Source of the DNA: Phycicoccus sp. CSK15P-2
GTDB taxonomy: Bacteria; Actinomycetota; Actinomycetes; Actinomycetales; Dermatophilaceae
Length of the DNA: 64,000 nucleotides
Direction: 5' to 3'
NCBI RefSeq assembly: GCF_016888005.1
Contig: NZ_JAFDVE010000032.1
Coordinates: 1 to 64,000, forward strand
In this document: positions 16,530-25,353 of the stretch, one piece after another
Layout of the letters: each line of letters opens with the position of its first letter
Position numbering within the stretch: the first letter of the stretch is position 1
Position numbers and translations under genes: made by a program
Notes under the pieces: generated by a model
What the model was told of the DNA's origin: nothing
Seen by the model: the letters and a program-made list of their open reading frames with translations, nothing else
Databases searched by the model: none

Positions 16530-17594
16530 TCAGCGGTCGCGCAGACGCACGGTCGTGCCGTCGGCCCCGCGGGAGACGACGACGCCGTACAGGTCCTCGC
16601 TGCGGGCGGCCACCTGCACGCGGACGACGAGCCGGCCCGCGTCGAACGGGTCCGGTGCCGCCAGGACGACCTCGGCGGTGTCCGGCCCGAGCGCGACGTC
16701 GGCCGAACCGTCCTCGACATCGTGCAGCGCGAGCGCGAGGACCCGGCCGACCCGGTCCGCGAGCGGTTCGGGAGCGACCGAGCGGATGCCCACAGCGTCG
16801 GACGCGGCCGACCCGGAAGCGACGCCGAGGGCCTCCCGGACGGCTTCGGCGTGCCCGAGGGCGAACCAGTCGCCGGGCCCGGTCCGCACCAGCGTCCGGG
16901 CGCCGTCGGCGCCGACGGTGAGCCACTCGGACGGCAGCCCGCGGACGAGCGCGGCCGGAACGCCGTCGGCCTTCCCCTTGACGAGGTCCGCGGCCGCGGC
17001 GACCTCGTCGGCGAGGGCCCGGGCGGTGACGAGGAGGGGCCGCCCGTCGTGGTCGGTCCCGCCCCGGAGGTCCTCGAGCACGGAGAGCCCCGCGGCGCCG
17101 AGCGCGAAGTCGGTGAGTCCGGCGCGCCACGGACGCCCCGCGGTGTCGGTGAGCACGACGGCGAGCGCCGCGTCCCCGGGCAGGCCGGCGGCGACCCGTA
17201 GAGCGTCCCGCAGCGACGCGGCCTCGGCGTCGGGGTCTGGCGGGAGCAGCAGGACCTGCCCGCCGGGGCCGGTGTTCGAGGCGTCGACCCCGGCCGCGGC
17301 CATGACGGGTCCCGCCGCGGCCTCCACGACCCGCGTCACCCCCGTGAGCCCGCGCCGCTCGGCCACGACCCGCCGGGTCTGCGCCGTGACGGCCTCGCCG
17401 CGCTCGCCCTCCCAGGTCAGCCCACGCGCCTTGGAGACGACCTTGCTCGACACCGCGAGGCAGTCGCCCGCTCGCAGGTCGAGCCCCGCCGCGGTGAGGG
17501 CGTCGACGAGCAGGGCCCCGAGGTCGTCGCCGGGACCGACCTCCGGGACTCCGGGCACCCCGCGCACCGTGAGCGCAGGGGAGGATGCGGGCAT
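16530..17594 (-). CDS. fbiB: Coenzyme F420-0:L-glutamate ligase (CofE domain), no full nitroreductase domain
   Basis: The 354-aa enzyme adds glutamate to F420-0 using GTP. CofE features are visible: AVSSKVVSKARG with K51, DASN (104-107) and TDTAGRPWR (149-157). Mycobacterial FbiB (about 448 aa) has a C-terminal nitroreductase/FMN domain of roughly 200 residues. Here only about 105 residues follow the CofE part and no FMN pattern is evident. It starts 3 nt after the fbiA stop on the same strand, so the two form an operon. Downstream, 16267-16529 is non-coding as far as I can tell. Confidence 0.9.
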   Translation of the reverse strand: MPASSPALTVRGVPGVPEVGPGDDLGALLVDALTAAGLDLRAGDCLAVSSKVVSKARGLTWEGERGEAVTAQTRRVVAERRGLTGVTRVVEAAAGPVMAAAGVDASNTGPGGQVLLLPPDPDAEAASLRDALRVAAGLPGDAALAVVLTDTAGRPWRAGLTDFALGAAGLSVLEDLRGGTDHDGRPLLVTARALADEVAAAADLVKGKADGVPAALVRGLPSEWLTVGADGARTLVRTGPGDWFALGHAEAVREALGVASGSAASDAVGIRSVAPEPLADRVGRVLALALHDVEDGSADVALGPDTAEVVLAAPDPFDAGRLVVRVQVAARSEDLYGVVVSRGADGTTVRLRDR

Positions 17595-17597
17595 CGC

Positions 17598-18572
17598 CTA
17601 GGCCGTGACGGTGGTCGCGAGCCGGAGGGCGTGGGCAGCGATCCGCCCGGCCGCCGGGACGTCGGTCATGAGGAGCGGGCCGTCGAAGACCTCCACCCGC
17701 GCACGGGGCAGCCTGACGTCGCCATCCGCGGGGTCGACGAGCCAGGCGTCGAGGAAGTCCTCGTAGAGCCCGGCCACCGCGCCCGCGGTGGACTCGACGC
17801 CGATGGCGGTCAGGCAGGCGTCGGCATGGCCCCGCACCGGGCGCCCCGAGATGATCGGCGAGACCCCGACGACGGGCGCCGTCGTCCCTCGCAGGACGTC
17901 GCGCACCCCCGCGACGCCGAGGACGATGCCGATGGACACGACGGGGTTGCTCGGGGGGAGGAGGACGACGTCGGCCGTCCGGATGGCGTCGAGGACGCCG
18001 GGGGCCGCGGCTGCCCGGTCGAGCCCGGCCACGACGAAGCGACGGGCCGGGACCGACGTCTGGTGGCGGACCCACCACTCCTGGAAGTGGATCGCCGTCT
18101 CTCCGTCGCCGTCCTCGACGACGACGTGGGTCTCGACCGGCGCGTCGGTCATCGGGAGCAGCCGGATGCGCCGGCCGGGCAGGCCCCAGCGGTCGGCGAG
18201 CCGCGCGGTGACCTGGGACGGCGTCCAGCCCTGGCCGAGCAGCTGGGATCGGACGACGTGTGTGCCGAGGTCGCGGTCCCCGAGGGTGAACCACTGGGGC
18301 TGAGCACCGTACGCCGCCAGCTCCGTCTGCACGGTGTGGCTCTCGTCGGCCCGCCCCCATCCCTGGCTCTCCTCGACGCCGTCGCCGAGGGTGTAGAGGA
18401 GGGTGTCGACGTCCGGGCAGACCCGCAGGCCGAAGAGCGTGATGTCGTCCCCGGTGTTCGCGACGACGGTCACCTCGCTGTCGGCGAGGCCGGGCGTGGT
18501 GTCGAGATGGTGGCGCAGGCCGCGGACGAACCGCGCGCCGCCGACACCTCCCGCGAGAGCCGTGATGCGCAT
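17598..18572 (-). CDS. fbiA: 2-phospho-L-lactate (or enolpyruvyl) transferase
   Basis: The 324-aa enzyme joins the phospho-lactate/enolpyruvyl moiety to the deazaflavin FO, giving F420-0. The N-terminal GGVGGARFVRGL, NTGDD in VVANTGDDITLFGL, and LLPPSNPVVSIG are family hallmarks of CofD/FbiA. ATG 18572 is at the first family residue (MRITALAGG). It is divergent from whiB, sharing a 208-bp intergenic region, the same arrangement as in mycobacteria. F420 supplies low-potential hydride for many actinobacterial reductases. Confidence 0.95.
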   Translation of the reverse strand: MRITALAGGVGGARFVRGLRHHLDTTPGLADSEVTVVANTGDDITLFGLRVCPDVDTLLYTLGDGVEESQGWGRADESHTVQTELAAYGAQPQWFTLGDRDLGTHVVRSQLLGQGWTPSQVTARLADRWGLPGRRIRLLPMTDAPVETHVVVEDGDGETAIHFQEWWVRHQTSVPARRFVVAGLDRAAAAPGVLDAIRTADVVLLPPSNPVVSIGIVLGVAGVRDVLRGTTAPVVGVSPIISGRPVRGHADACLTAIGVESTAGAVAGLYEDFLDAWLVDPADGDVRLPRARVEVFDGPLLMTDVPAAGRIAAHALRLATTVTA

Positions 18573-18690
18573 GGGGCGAGTCTGGCACCCGGGCCCGCGG
18601 AGGACGACAGGACCCTGCGACCAGGGGCTCCTCCCGCCACTATCACGACGGAACGCTCCGCGAGAAATTGTCCCGATATCACCGAACGGC

Positions 18691-18720
18691 TTGACGAGGG
18701 CTGCATGACACGCGTGTAAT
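18691..18720 (+). promoter_or_regulatory. Candidate whiB promoter
   Basis: TTGACG (18691-18696) and TGTAAT (18715-18720) are separated by 18 nt, a good sigma-70-type match, about 60 nt before the whiB ATG. The predicted start point is near 18727, just before a 26-bp palindrome. Confidence 0.6.
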
Positions 18721-18729
18721 TTCATGCAT

Positions 18730-18755
18730 GTCCTCCGACCGGCCGGTCGGAGGAC
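18730..18755. promoter_or_regulatory. Perfect 26-bp palindrome in the whiB 5' leader
   Basis: The half-site GTCCTCCGACCGG is followed immediately by its exact reverse complement, with no spacer. It begins about 10 nt after the -10 and ends 25 nt before ATG 18781. It could be a dimeric operator in the initially transcribed region or form a very stable 5' hairpin in the mRNA. Confidence 0.75.
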
Positions 18756-18780
18756 GAGGGTCGAGGGTCGAGGAGGCGCC

Positions 18781-19056
18781 ATGCAGGAGCTGGTCCTGGT
18801 CGAAGGTCTGCTGGGGGAGGTCGAGCCCGAGGAGGGCGCGCTGTCGTGGCAGGAGAGGTCACTGTGCGCGCAGACGGACCCCGAGGCGTTCTTCCCCGAG
18901 AAGGGTGGGTCCACCCGTGAGGCGAAGAAGGTCTGCGTGTCCTGTGAGGTCCGTGCGGAGTGCCTCGAGTACGCGCTCGCCAACGACGAGCGCTTCGGCA
19001 TCTGGGGTGGCCTGTCCGAGCGCGAGCGGCGCAAGCTGAAGAAGCGCGCGGTCTGA
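18781..19056 (+). CDS. whiB: WhiB-family iron-sulfur transcription factor (WhiB2/WhmD-like)
   Basis: The 91-aa protein carries the four cluster ligands C29, C52, C55 and C61 (C-xxCxxxxxC spacing typical of Wbl proteins), GIWGG (73-77) and a basic C-terminal tail (RERRKLKKRAV). The LSWQE..CAQTDPEAFFPEKGGS stretch and its place next to fbiA match WhiB/WhmD, a developmental and septation regulator that partners the principal sigma factor. An earlier ATG exists at 18724, but GGAGG before 18781 and family length favour the later start. The 5' leader contains the 18730 palindrome. Confidence 0.92.
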   Translation: MQELVLVEGLLGEVEPEEGALSWQERSLCAQTDPEAFFPEKGGSTREAKKVCVSCEVRAECLEYALANDERFGIWGGLSERERRKLKKRAV

Positions 19057-19085
19057 GCAGGGTCGCCCCTGCCGCTGCACCCCGC

Positions 19086-22000
19086 ATGACTCTGGCCCCG
19101 ACGCGCCCAGTCGAGACGGTCGTGACCCCCGGAGCCGGCGCCGTCGCACCGCACGTCACGGCGGTGCTCGTCAGCCGGCGTGACCCCGCCGGTGTCGCCG
19201 AGGTCCTCGACGCGGTCCTCGCCCAGACCCTGGCGCCCGACACCGTCCTCGTCCTCGACCGCACGGCCGGGCGGACGACCCCAGCCCCGGGCGGTGACGG
19301 AGAGCTCACCCTGGACGACCTCGTCGCGCCGGTGGCCGAGCGGCACCGCGTCCCGGTCACCGTCCTGCCCACCGACGACCGGCTCTCCGCGCGCACGGCC
19401 GTGCTGCGGGCGGTCGTCGCCCGCGAGCCGAGCGAGGACGCCCACGACCTCGTCTGGCTGCTGCCCGTCGGGACGGCCCCGGAGCCCGGCTGCCTGGTCC
19501 GCCTCGTCGACGCCTGGCGAAGATCGCCCTCGACGGGGGTGGTCGGCCCCAAGCACGTCGACACCGACGCCCCGCACCGCCTCCGGGCCCTGTCGATCCG
19601 GACGACCCGCGGTGGCCGGCTCCTCTCCCGCCCTGCGCCCGGGGAGCCGGACCAGGGGCAGTACGACACCACGACGGACGTCCTCGCGGTGCCGTTCGCC
19701 GCGTCCCTCGTCGAACGAGACCTGCTGCTCGCGCTGCGCGGCTGGGAGACGAGCTTCGGTGACGTCGCCGCCGACCTCGACCTCGGCTGGCGCGCCCACG
19801 GTCTCGGCCGCCGGGTCGTGGTGGTCCCGGCCGCGCGGACCCGGTCCGGTCCCGGGGTCGCCGTGTGCACCGCGACCACCTCGGCCCGCCGCCGCGCGGC
19901 CCGCCGGGTCGCACTGGCACGCGCCCCCTGGTGGAGTGCTCCTTTCCTCGCGCTCTGGGTGGCCGTCACCTCCGTCGTCGCGTCAGTAGGGCTGCTGTTC
20001 CTCAAGCGTCCGCGGGGAGCCCTCGCCGAGCTCACCGCGCTGAGCTCGCTCGACCCCGTCCGTGGCCTCAGCGCACGCTGGCGCACCCGGCAGCGCTCGG
20101 CCGTGCGCCGTCGCGATCTCGGGATGTTGTTCGCACCCCGGCGGTCCGTCCTCACGGCCTGGGGCGATGCGGTCCACCATGCCCTCGTGCCCCCGCAGGC
20201 GCCGATCGGCAACGAGGCGTCCGACCTCAACCCGCGGTCGTGGGTGGGCAAGGTGCTGCGGCACCCAGGCGTGGTCGCCGTCGTGGCGTCTCTGGCCGTG
20301 GCCGTGGCCGCGGGGCGGACGCTCGGCCTCGACGTCGTGACCCGTCTCGGCCAGGGGCTCGACGGCGGTGAGCTCACGGGCACCCGTGCCGACTCCTCGG
20401 CGCTGTGGCACGCGTGGCGGGACGGCTGGACCGGCGCGGGCCTCGGGGGCCCCGACCCCACCGGGCCGTCCGGAGCGCTGCTCGCCGCGCCCGCGTGGCT
20501 CGTCGCGCACCTGCCCTTCGTCCCGGCCCCGCAGTCCCCGGCCGGGCTCGTCGCCGGGCTGCTCGTGCTCCTCGCGATGCCTTCCGCGGCCCTGTCGGCC
20601 TACCTCGCCCTGCGCGTCGCGGCGGGACGGCCCTGGGTCCGTGCCCTCGGTGCGGTGGCCTGGGCGTGCTCCCCGCCGGCCGCCGCAGCGGTGGCAGAGG
20701 GCCGCCTGGGAGCGACCGTCGCGCTCGTGCTCCTCCCCGGGGTCGCCGCCGGCCTGTGGCTCATGGCGGTCCGTCGCTCGACCGCGACGAGCGCGTTCGC
20801 CACGGCGCTCGCCGTCACGGTCCTCGGTGCCTTCGCTCCCGTGCTGGCCGCGTCGGCCGCGGCCCTCTCCCTCGTCGTCGCGGTGCTGCGACGTGGGGCC
20901 CGGGTCCACGGGCTCGTGTCGGCGCTCGTCCCGCTCGGGCTGCTCGCGCCCTGGGCCGTCGCGGCGGGTGACCAGCGATGGCCGGTCCTGCTCGCGGGGG
21001 TCGGCCTGGCGGAGTGGGGCGGCCCGGTCCCGGAGGCCTGGCGTGTGGTGCTGCTCGACGCCGGCGGCCCGGTGGGGCCTGCAGGGTGGGCGGGCGCCGC
21101 GCTCGTCGCGGGTGCGCTCCTCTCGCTCGGGACCGGCCGTGCCTGGCGGGGTGCGCCGGGTGTGCTCGCCGTGGCCACGCCGTTCCTCCTCGTCCCCGCC
21201 CTGCTCGCCCCGCAGGTGCGGCTGGGGGTCGTGCCGCCGGGGCTGGAGGCCGCGGGGGAGGCCGTGCGGCCCTGGGCCGGGACCTTCCTGCTGCCCGTCG
21301 TCCTGGTGCTCGTGCTCGCGCTCGTCCGTGCCCTCGACACCGTGCCGACCTCGGGCCCGACCCGGGGCGCCACGGTGACCCGCAGGGCGGCGCTCGTCGG
21401 CGGCTCGCTCGCCGTCGTCGTCACCGTCGGCGGCGTCGCGCTGGCAGGGCTGGGCTCCGCGCTGCGGCCGTGGTCGGACCCCCGGCCGGCCGTCTCGGTG
21501 GACCAGGCGAGCGGTGCGTTCGCCACCCGCGCGCTCTTCGTGAGCCCCGGTGACGCCGGGGCCGCCTACCGCTTCGTGGGACGCGAGTCAGCCTCCCTCG
21601 TGCGAGGCCTCCCCACCGGGACCGAGGCCGATGCCGCGCTCGCCGACGACGTCACGGCGCTGCTGGCCGCCGCCCCCGGCAGCGAGGCCCTCATCGACGC
21701 CACGGCGGCCGACCTCCTCGCCATCCGTGGCCAGCAGGTGCCCGAGGTGGTCCGTCGGCTCGACGCCACGGACGGTCTCCAGCGGATCAGCCCGCGGGAC
21801 GGGTGGATGCTCTGGCGGCTCAGCCCGGTCGACGACCGCGCCGAGGCGCTGGTCGCCTCCCCGCGGCTGCGCCTCGAGACGTCCGGGGAGTCGCGGCTCG
21901 TGCCCACCACCGGTGCCCACGGCGCGACCCGCACCCGGATCACCGTCCCGGAAGACGCCCGGCTCGTCGTGGCCGAGCCCGCAGCCTGGAGCCGGTACGC

Positions 22001-22205
22001 CGCCGTGACCGTCGACGGCCGGGTGGTCCGTGCCGAGCCCGATGCCGCGGTCCCCACCTACCGGCTGCCCGCCGGGCAGGTGACGCTGAGCGTCCAGGTA
22101 CGTGACCCCCGGCGCTGGGAGCATCGCGGTCAGGTGCTCGGGCTCGCGCTGCTTGCCTTCCTCGCGGTCCCGTTCGGCCGTCGCGAGACGCGGGTGACCC
22201 GGTGA
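19086..22205 (+). CDS. Large GT2 glycosyltransferase with multi-pass membrane domain
   Basis: The 1039-aa protein starts with a GT2-like domain (about 20-270: HVTAVLVSRRD, DDLVWLLPVGTAPEPG, GDVAADLDLGWRAHGLG). A membrane-anchored remainder with around a dozen helices and a long extracytoplasmic C-terminal domain (about 780-1010) follows. This is the conserved actinobacterial protein found beside whiB2 and related to arabinogalactan-type envelope transferases. No clear DXD is seen, so catalysis is uncertain. ATG 19086 lies 29 nt after the whiB stop without a good RBS. The stop overlaps the next gene (GTGA-type, 4 nt). Confidence 0.8.
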   Translation: MTLAPTRPVETVVTPGAGAVAPHVTAVLVSRRDPAGVAEVLDAVLAQTLAPDTVLVLDRTAGRTTPAPGGDGELTLDDLVAPVAERHRVPVTVLPTDDRLSARTAVLRAVVAREPSEDAHDLVWLLPVGTAPEPGCLVRLVDAWRRSPSTGVVGPKHVDTDAPHRLRALSIRTTRGGRLLSRPAPGEPDQGQYDTTTDVLAVPFAASLVERDLLLALRGWETSFGDVAADLDLGWRAHGLGRRVVVVPAARTRSGPGVAVCTATTSARRRAARRVALARAPWWSAPFLALWVAVTSVVASVGLLFLKRPRGALAELTALSSLDPVRGLSARWRTRQRSAVRRRDLGMLFAPRRSVLTAWGDAVHHALVPPQAPIGNEASDLNPRSWVGKVLRHPGVVAVVASLAVAVAAGRTLGLDVVTRLGQGLDGGELTGTRADSSALWHAWRDGWTGAGLGGPDPTGPSGALLAAPAWLVAHLPFVPAPQSPAGLVAGLLVLLAMPSAALSAYLALRVAAGRPWVRALGAVAWACSPPAAAAVAEGRLGATVALVLLPGVAAGLWLMAVRRSTATSAFATALAVTVLGAFAPVLAASAAALSLVVAVLRRGARVHGLVSALVPLGLLAPWAVAAGDQRWPVLLAGVGLAEWGGPVPEAWRVVLLDAGGPVGPAGWAGAALVAGALLSLGTGRAWRGAPGVLAVATPFLLVPALLAPQVRLGVVPPGLEAAGEAVRPWAGTFLLPVVLVLVLALVRALDTVPTSGPTRGATVTRRAALVGGSLAVVVTVGGVALAGLGSALRPWSDPRPAVSVDQASGAFATRALFVSPGDAGAAYRFVGRESASLVRGLPTGTEADAALADDVTALLAAAPGSEALIDATAADLLAIRGQQVPEVVRRLDATDGLQRISPRDGWMLWRLSPVDDRAEALVASPRLRLETSGESRLVPTTGAHGATRTRITVPEDARLVVAEPAAWSRYAAVTVDGRVVRAEPDAAVPTYRLPAGQVTLSVQVRDPRRWEHRGQVLGLALLAFLAVPFGRRETRVTR

Positions 22206-23686
22206 ACGCGCGGACGGTGTTGGCCCGGGTGCGGCCAGGGCTCGCCGGTGCCGCCCGGGTGGTCACGGCCGCAGCCGTCAGCGCGGGGCTGGTGTGGGGC
22301 GCCACGGCCCATCCGGTGGAGGTCGACCTCGCCGCCGCCACCGGCGCCGCCGAGGAGTCGGCCGCGAGGACGAGCCTCGCGACCAGCCTGGCCGCGATGT
22401 GCCCGGGCAACGAGCTGAGCGGCATCCCGGGCGTCGAGGACGTCACGGTCGGCGGCACGGTGACGGCGGCGACGGGCCCCGACGAGCTGCTGCCGGTCGA
22501 GCCCGAGGGCACGGGCAGCGCCGGCCTCGGCGCGGGCTCCGCACCGCTCGCCGAGCTCGCCCCGGCCCGGCCCGCGACGGCATCCGCCGACCTCCCGCGG
22601 AGCGGGCCGGTGGCGCTGGACGCCCGCGGCGCCGCCGCCCCGGCCGTCGTGGGAACCCAGGAGTGGCTGCGCGCCACGGACGACCTCCGCGGTCTCGTGA
22701 CCACACCGTGCCGGGTGGCGACGACGGACCTCTGGCTGCTCGGAGGAGGAGCCGGTCCGGGCCGCCAGGAGCGGCTCGTGCTCACCAACCCCGGAGGGAA
22801 CCCGGTCACCGCGACCATCACCGTCCACGGCGCCGCTGGGCCGGTCGGCAGCTCTCGGAGCACCTCGGTGCCCCCGGGCGGCAGGGTCACCCTGCTCCTC
22901 GACGCCATCGCCCCGGACGAGGCGACGCCCGCGGTGCACGTCGTCGCGGGAGGAGGTGGGCTGCACGCGACCCTCACCGACACCTGGCTCGAGGGCAGCA
23001 CCCCGCTCGGCGCGGAGACCGTCGTCCCGGCCGCCGACCCCGCCCCGGTCCAGGTCGTTCCCGCTGCCGTCCTCGGCACCCGGGCCGCGGTGCGCGTCGC
23101 CGTCCCGGGCGAGGAGGAGGCGGTCGCGAGCGTGTCCCTGCTCGGCCCGGACGGTGAGGTCCCCGGGTCGGAGGACAGCGTCCTGCGGGTCCCCGGCGGC
23201 ACGGTCGCAGAGCTCCCGCTGCCCACGGTCGACCGGGGCAACTACGGTGTGGTCGTCAAGGCCGACGTCCCCGTCGTGGCCGCCGTCCGCACCGAGACCC
23301 GTGGCGAGAGCGGGCCCGGCGACATCGGCTGGTCCGTCGCGGCGCCCGCCGTCACCGCGGTCGGCGGCACGGCCCTGCCGGCGACCGCCGACGTCGTGCG
23401 CAGCCTCCGGGTCGTCTCGACCGGTGGGGCGAGCACCGCCCGGGTGCTGCTGGTCGTCGACGGCCAGGTCCGCGTCCGGACCGTCGAGCTCGGGTCGGAG
23501 GAGTCGGCCGACGTCGCCCTCTCGGGTGCCTCCGCGGTCTGGGTCCGGCGGCTCGGTGGTGGCGGCGAGCTGCGCGGCGGGGTGGTCAGCGCCTCCGGTC
23601 CGTCGACGGGGCTGCTGCTGTCCGTCATGCCGCTCGGGCCCGCTCCCGTCACCTCACCGGTGAGCCGGGCCTTCCCGCTGCCCTGA
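22202..23686 (+). CDS. DUF5719-family secreted/membrane-anchored protein
   Basis: The 494-aa protein has a single N-terminal hydrophobic segment (about 15-35, AARVVTAAAVSAGLVWGAT) and an Ala/Gly/Val-rich beta-type extracellular body. This matches the DUF5719 family, encoded after the WhiB-linked glycosyltransferase in many actinobacteria. Function is unknown. The gene overlaps the GT gene by 4 nt, so co-expression and an envelope role are likely. It contains two cysteines near the N-terminal third (MCPGNE, TTPCRV) that might form a disulfide outside the cell. Confidence 0.75.
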   Translation: MNARTVLARVRPGLAGAARVVTAAAVSAGLVWGATAHPVEVDLAAATGAAEESAARTSLATSLAAMCPGNELSGIPGVEDVTVGGTVTAATGPDELLPVEPEGTGSAGLGAGSAPLAELAPARPATASADLPRSGPVALDARGAAAPAVVGTQEWLRATDDLRGLVTTPCRVATTDLWLLGGGAGPGRQERLVLTNPGGNPVTATITVHGAAGPVGSSRSTSVPPGGRVTLLLDAIAPDEATPAVHVVAGGGGLHATLTDTWLEGSTPLGAETVVPAADPAPVQVVPAAVLGTRAAVRVAVPGEEEAVASVSLLGPDGEVPGSEDSVLRVPGGTVAELPLPTVDRGNYGVVVKADVPVVAAVRTETRGESGPGDIGWSVAAPAVTAVGGTALPATADVVRSLRVVSTGGASTARVLLVVDGQVRVRTVELGSEESADVALSGASAVWVRRLGGGGELRGGVVSASGPSTGLLLSVMPLGPAPVTSPVSRAFPLP

Positions 23687-23690
23687 CGGC

Positions 23691-24098
23691 CTACCGCGTG
23701 CCGGGGTCGAGCTCCTCGGGTGGTACGCCGAGCAGCGCTGCCACCTGCTCCGTGACGACCTCGGCGACGATCTCGGCGAGGTCGAGCGCGTCCGCCGCCC
23801 GGGCCTCCACCGGGCGGCGGTAGACGACCACGCGGTCGGCCCGCTCGGGTGTGGCGCGCAGCAGCCGGCCGAGTGGTGCCATCTGCTCGTCCCAGGGGGC
23901 CGGGTCGGTGGGGGGCACGTCCTGGACCGCGAACTCGGTGGCTGCGTAGCGCGTGCCGAGCTGTGGCCGGAGGCGGTCGGCCGCGTCGAGGACGAGGTCG
24001 TCGAAGCGCTCACGGCGGGTCGTCATCGACGGGACGGGGGGCCAGGCGAGCGGGCCACGGGCCCTACGGCCGTGACGGTCCCGGCGGCGCGTACTCAC
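23691..24098 (-). CDS. Rv3259-like metallopeptidase-family protein lacking HExxH
   Basis: The 135-aa protein aligns by eye with mycobacterial Rv3259. The start region RARGPLAWPPVP is followed by TRRERFDDLVLDA, RVVVYRRPVEARA and the end motif LAEIVAEVVTEQVAALLGVPPEELDP. In true zincins of this group the last helix has HEIxHH; here the residues are E-V-V-T-E-Q, so zinc catalysis is unlikely. GTG 24098 is chosen because the homologous N-terminus precedes ATG 24026; GTG 24101 is equally possible. It converges with the DUF5719 gene and diverges from the DUF3499 gene. Confidence 0.75.
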   Translation of the reverse strand: MSTRRRDRHGRRARGPLAWPPVPSMTTRRERFDDLVLDAADRLRPQLGTRYAATEFAVQDVPPTDPAPWDEQMAPLGRLLRATPERADRVVVYRRPVEARAADALDLAEIVAEVVTEQVAALLGVPPEELDPGTR

Positions 24099-24145
24099 CA
24101 CGGCATGGTACGGCGTGCCTGCGGGGGAGCCGTGGGCCGCAGGTC

Positions 24146-24151
24146 TAGGGT
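24146..24151 (+). promoter_or_regulatory. Leaderless -10 box of the DUF3499 gene
   Basis: TAGGGT ends exactly 7 nt before GTG 24159 and supports that start over upstream ATG codons in the same frame. Confidence 0.5.
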
Positions 24152-24158
24152 CGGGGAC

Positions 24159-24524
24159 GTGAACCTGTCGCGTACGTGCACCAAGACCGGCTGTCGCCAG
24201 CCGGCCGTCGCGACGCTCACCTACGCGTACTCCGACCGTGCCGCGGTGCTCGGTCCGCTGGCCACCTACTCCGAGCCGCACACGTACGACCTCTGTGCCG
24301 ACCACGCCGGCCGGCTCACCGCCCCGCGCGGCTGGGAGGTCCTGCGCCTGGTCACCGAGTACCCGGAGCCGCAGCCGACGTCCGACGACCTCCTCGCGCT
24401 CGCCGACGCGGTCCGTGAGGCGGGGCGCCCGCGCCAGGAACCGTCGCCCGCGCCGCTGCCCGACCCGGGCGAGGTCACCCGGCGCGGTCACCTCCGGGTG
24501 CTGCGCGGCAGCGCCGAGGCCTGA
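24159..24524 (+). CDS. DUF3499 family protein (Rv3258c-like), possible zinc ribbon
   Basis: The 121-aa protein matches mycobacterial Rv3258c: SRTCTKTGC at the N-terminus, VATLTYAYSDRAAVLGPLA, then DLCADHAGRLTAPRGWEVLR. The C-x5-C and C-x2-H residues could bind one zinc ion. Function is unknown, but the gene is conserved next to manB and whiB in actinobacteria. The start is set by the -10 box at 24146 and by family length. In mycobacteria manB follows directly; here a pilin-like operon intervenes. Confidence 0.85.
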   Translation: MNLSRTCTKTGCRQPAVATLTYAYSDRAAVLGPLATYSEPHTYDLCADHAGRLTAPRGWEVLRLVTEYPEPQPTSDDLLALADAVREAGRPRQEPSPAPLPDPGEVTRRGHLRVLRGSAEA

Positions 24525-24541
24525 CCCACCCGAGGGAGTCG

Positions 24542-24559
24542 GCGCTCTCCGCGGAGCGC
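24542..24559 (+). terminator. Weak hairpin after the DUF3499 gene
   Basis: GCGCTC and GAGCGC are separated by six bases, 18 nt after the stop codon. The stem is short and there is no T-tract, so termination is only possible. The remainder of the gap to 24762 shows no gene. Confidence 0.35.
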
Positions 24560-24762
24560 GGACCTGACACGTTGAAACCGGCTCCCGGCGGTCCCTGACC
24601 TCGTGCCGGTGTCGAACGGACACACCTGGATCGGCCGAACGGCTGACACCGACACCATTTCGCCCACCGGCGACTCCCTGGTCTCCGTAGGTTGCTCGTG
24701 AACCACCCCTGAGAACAGCACATGCTCGATACCCCTCCACACTCTCGCCAGGAAGGGACGTC

Positions 24763-25353
24763 GTGAACCGCTCATCACCACGTCCAGACCGGCGCCGACC
24801 GTCACTCCGGGACCCGCAGGCCCCACGGAGCGAGTCGGGCGCCGTGGCCATCGAGGCTGCCATGGTCTCGATGCTGCTGTTCACGATCCTGGCCGGCATC
24901 GTCGACCTCTCCACCTTCTTCCGGACCTCGTACCAGGTCAACACGGCAGCGCGTGCCGCCGCGCGGACCGCGGCCTCCGATCCGATGGCCTCGACGTTCG
25001 CCTCGGGCGCTGCGGCGCAGGTGGCCAGTGCTCTGAAGGGGACGGACCCGGCGAGGGTCACCAAGATCTGGGTCTACAAGGCGAGCACGGCCACCGGACA
25101 GCCGGTGTCCGGAGCTGCCTGCTCGTCCCAGTGTGTCCGGTTCACCCTCGACGGCTCGGGCAACGTCAACGGGTCCACCGGAGCCTGGTCCAACCGCTCG
25201 GCATGCGCAGGAGGAACAGTGGACGCCGTGGGCGTGCTCGTGGAGTACCGGTACAACGCACCGATCGTCTTCTTCGACGAAGGGCTGATCACGGACCGCA
25301 CCGTCATGCGCCTCGAGCAGGTTTCCTCGACCTCGACGTGCGTGTCGTCATGA
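24763..25353 (+). CDS. TadE-like pseudopilin 1
   Basis: The 196-aa protein has a short basic N-terminus, then SGAVAIEAAMVSMLLFTIL, a TadE-type hydrophobic helix (about 26-48) with the glutamate following a small-residue site, and a secreted body with two cysteine pairs (CSSQC; CAGG and CVSS). TadE/TadG proteins are minor pilins of tight-adherence (Flp/Tad) systems. RBS AGGAAGGG precedes GTG 24763. The stop overlaps the next start as ATGA. No TadA/B/C motor genes are in the window. Confidence 0.8.
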   Translation: MNRSSPRPDRRRPSLRDPQAPRSESGAVAIEAAMVSMLLFTILAGIVDLSTFFRTSYQVNTAARAAARTAASDPMASTFASGAAAQVASALKGTDPARVTKIWVYKASTATGQPVSGAACSSQCVRFTLDGSGNVNGSTGAWSNRSACAGGTVDAVGVLVEYRYNAPIVFFDEGLITDRTVMRLEQVSSTSTCVSS

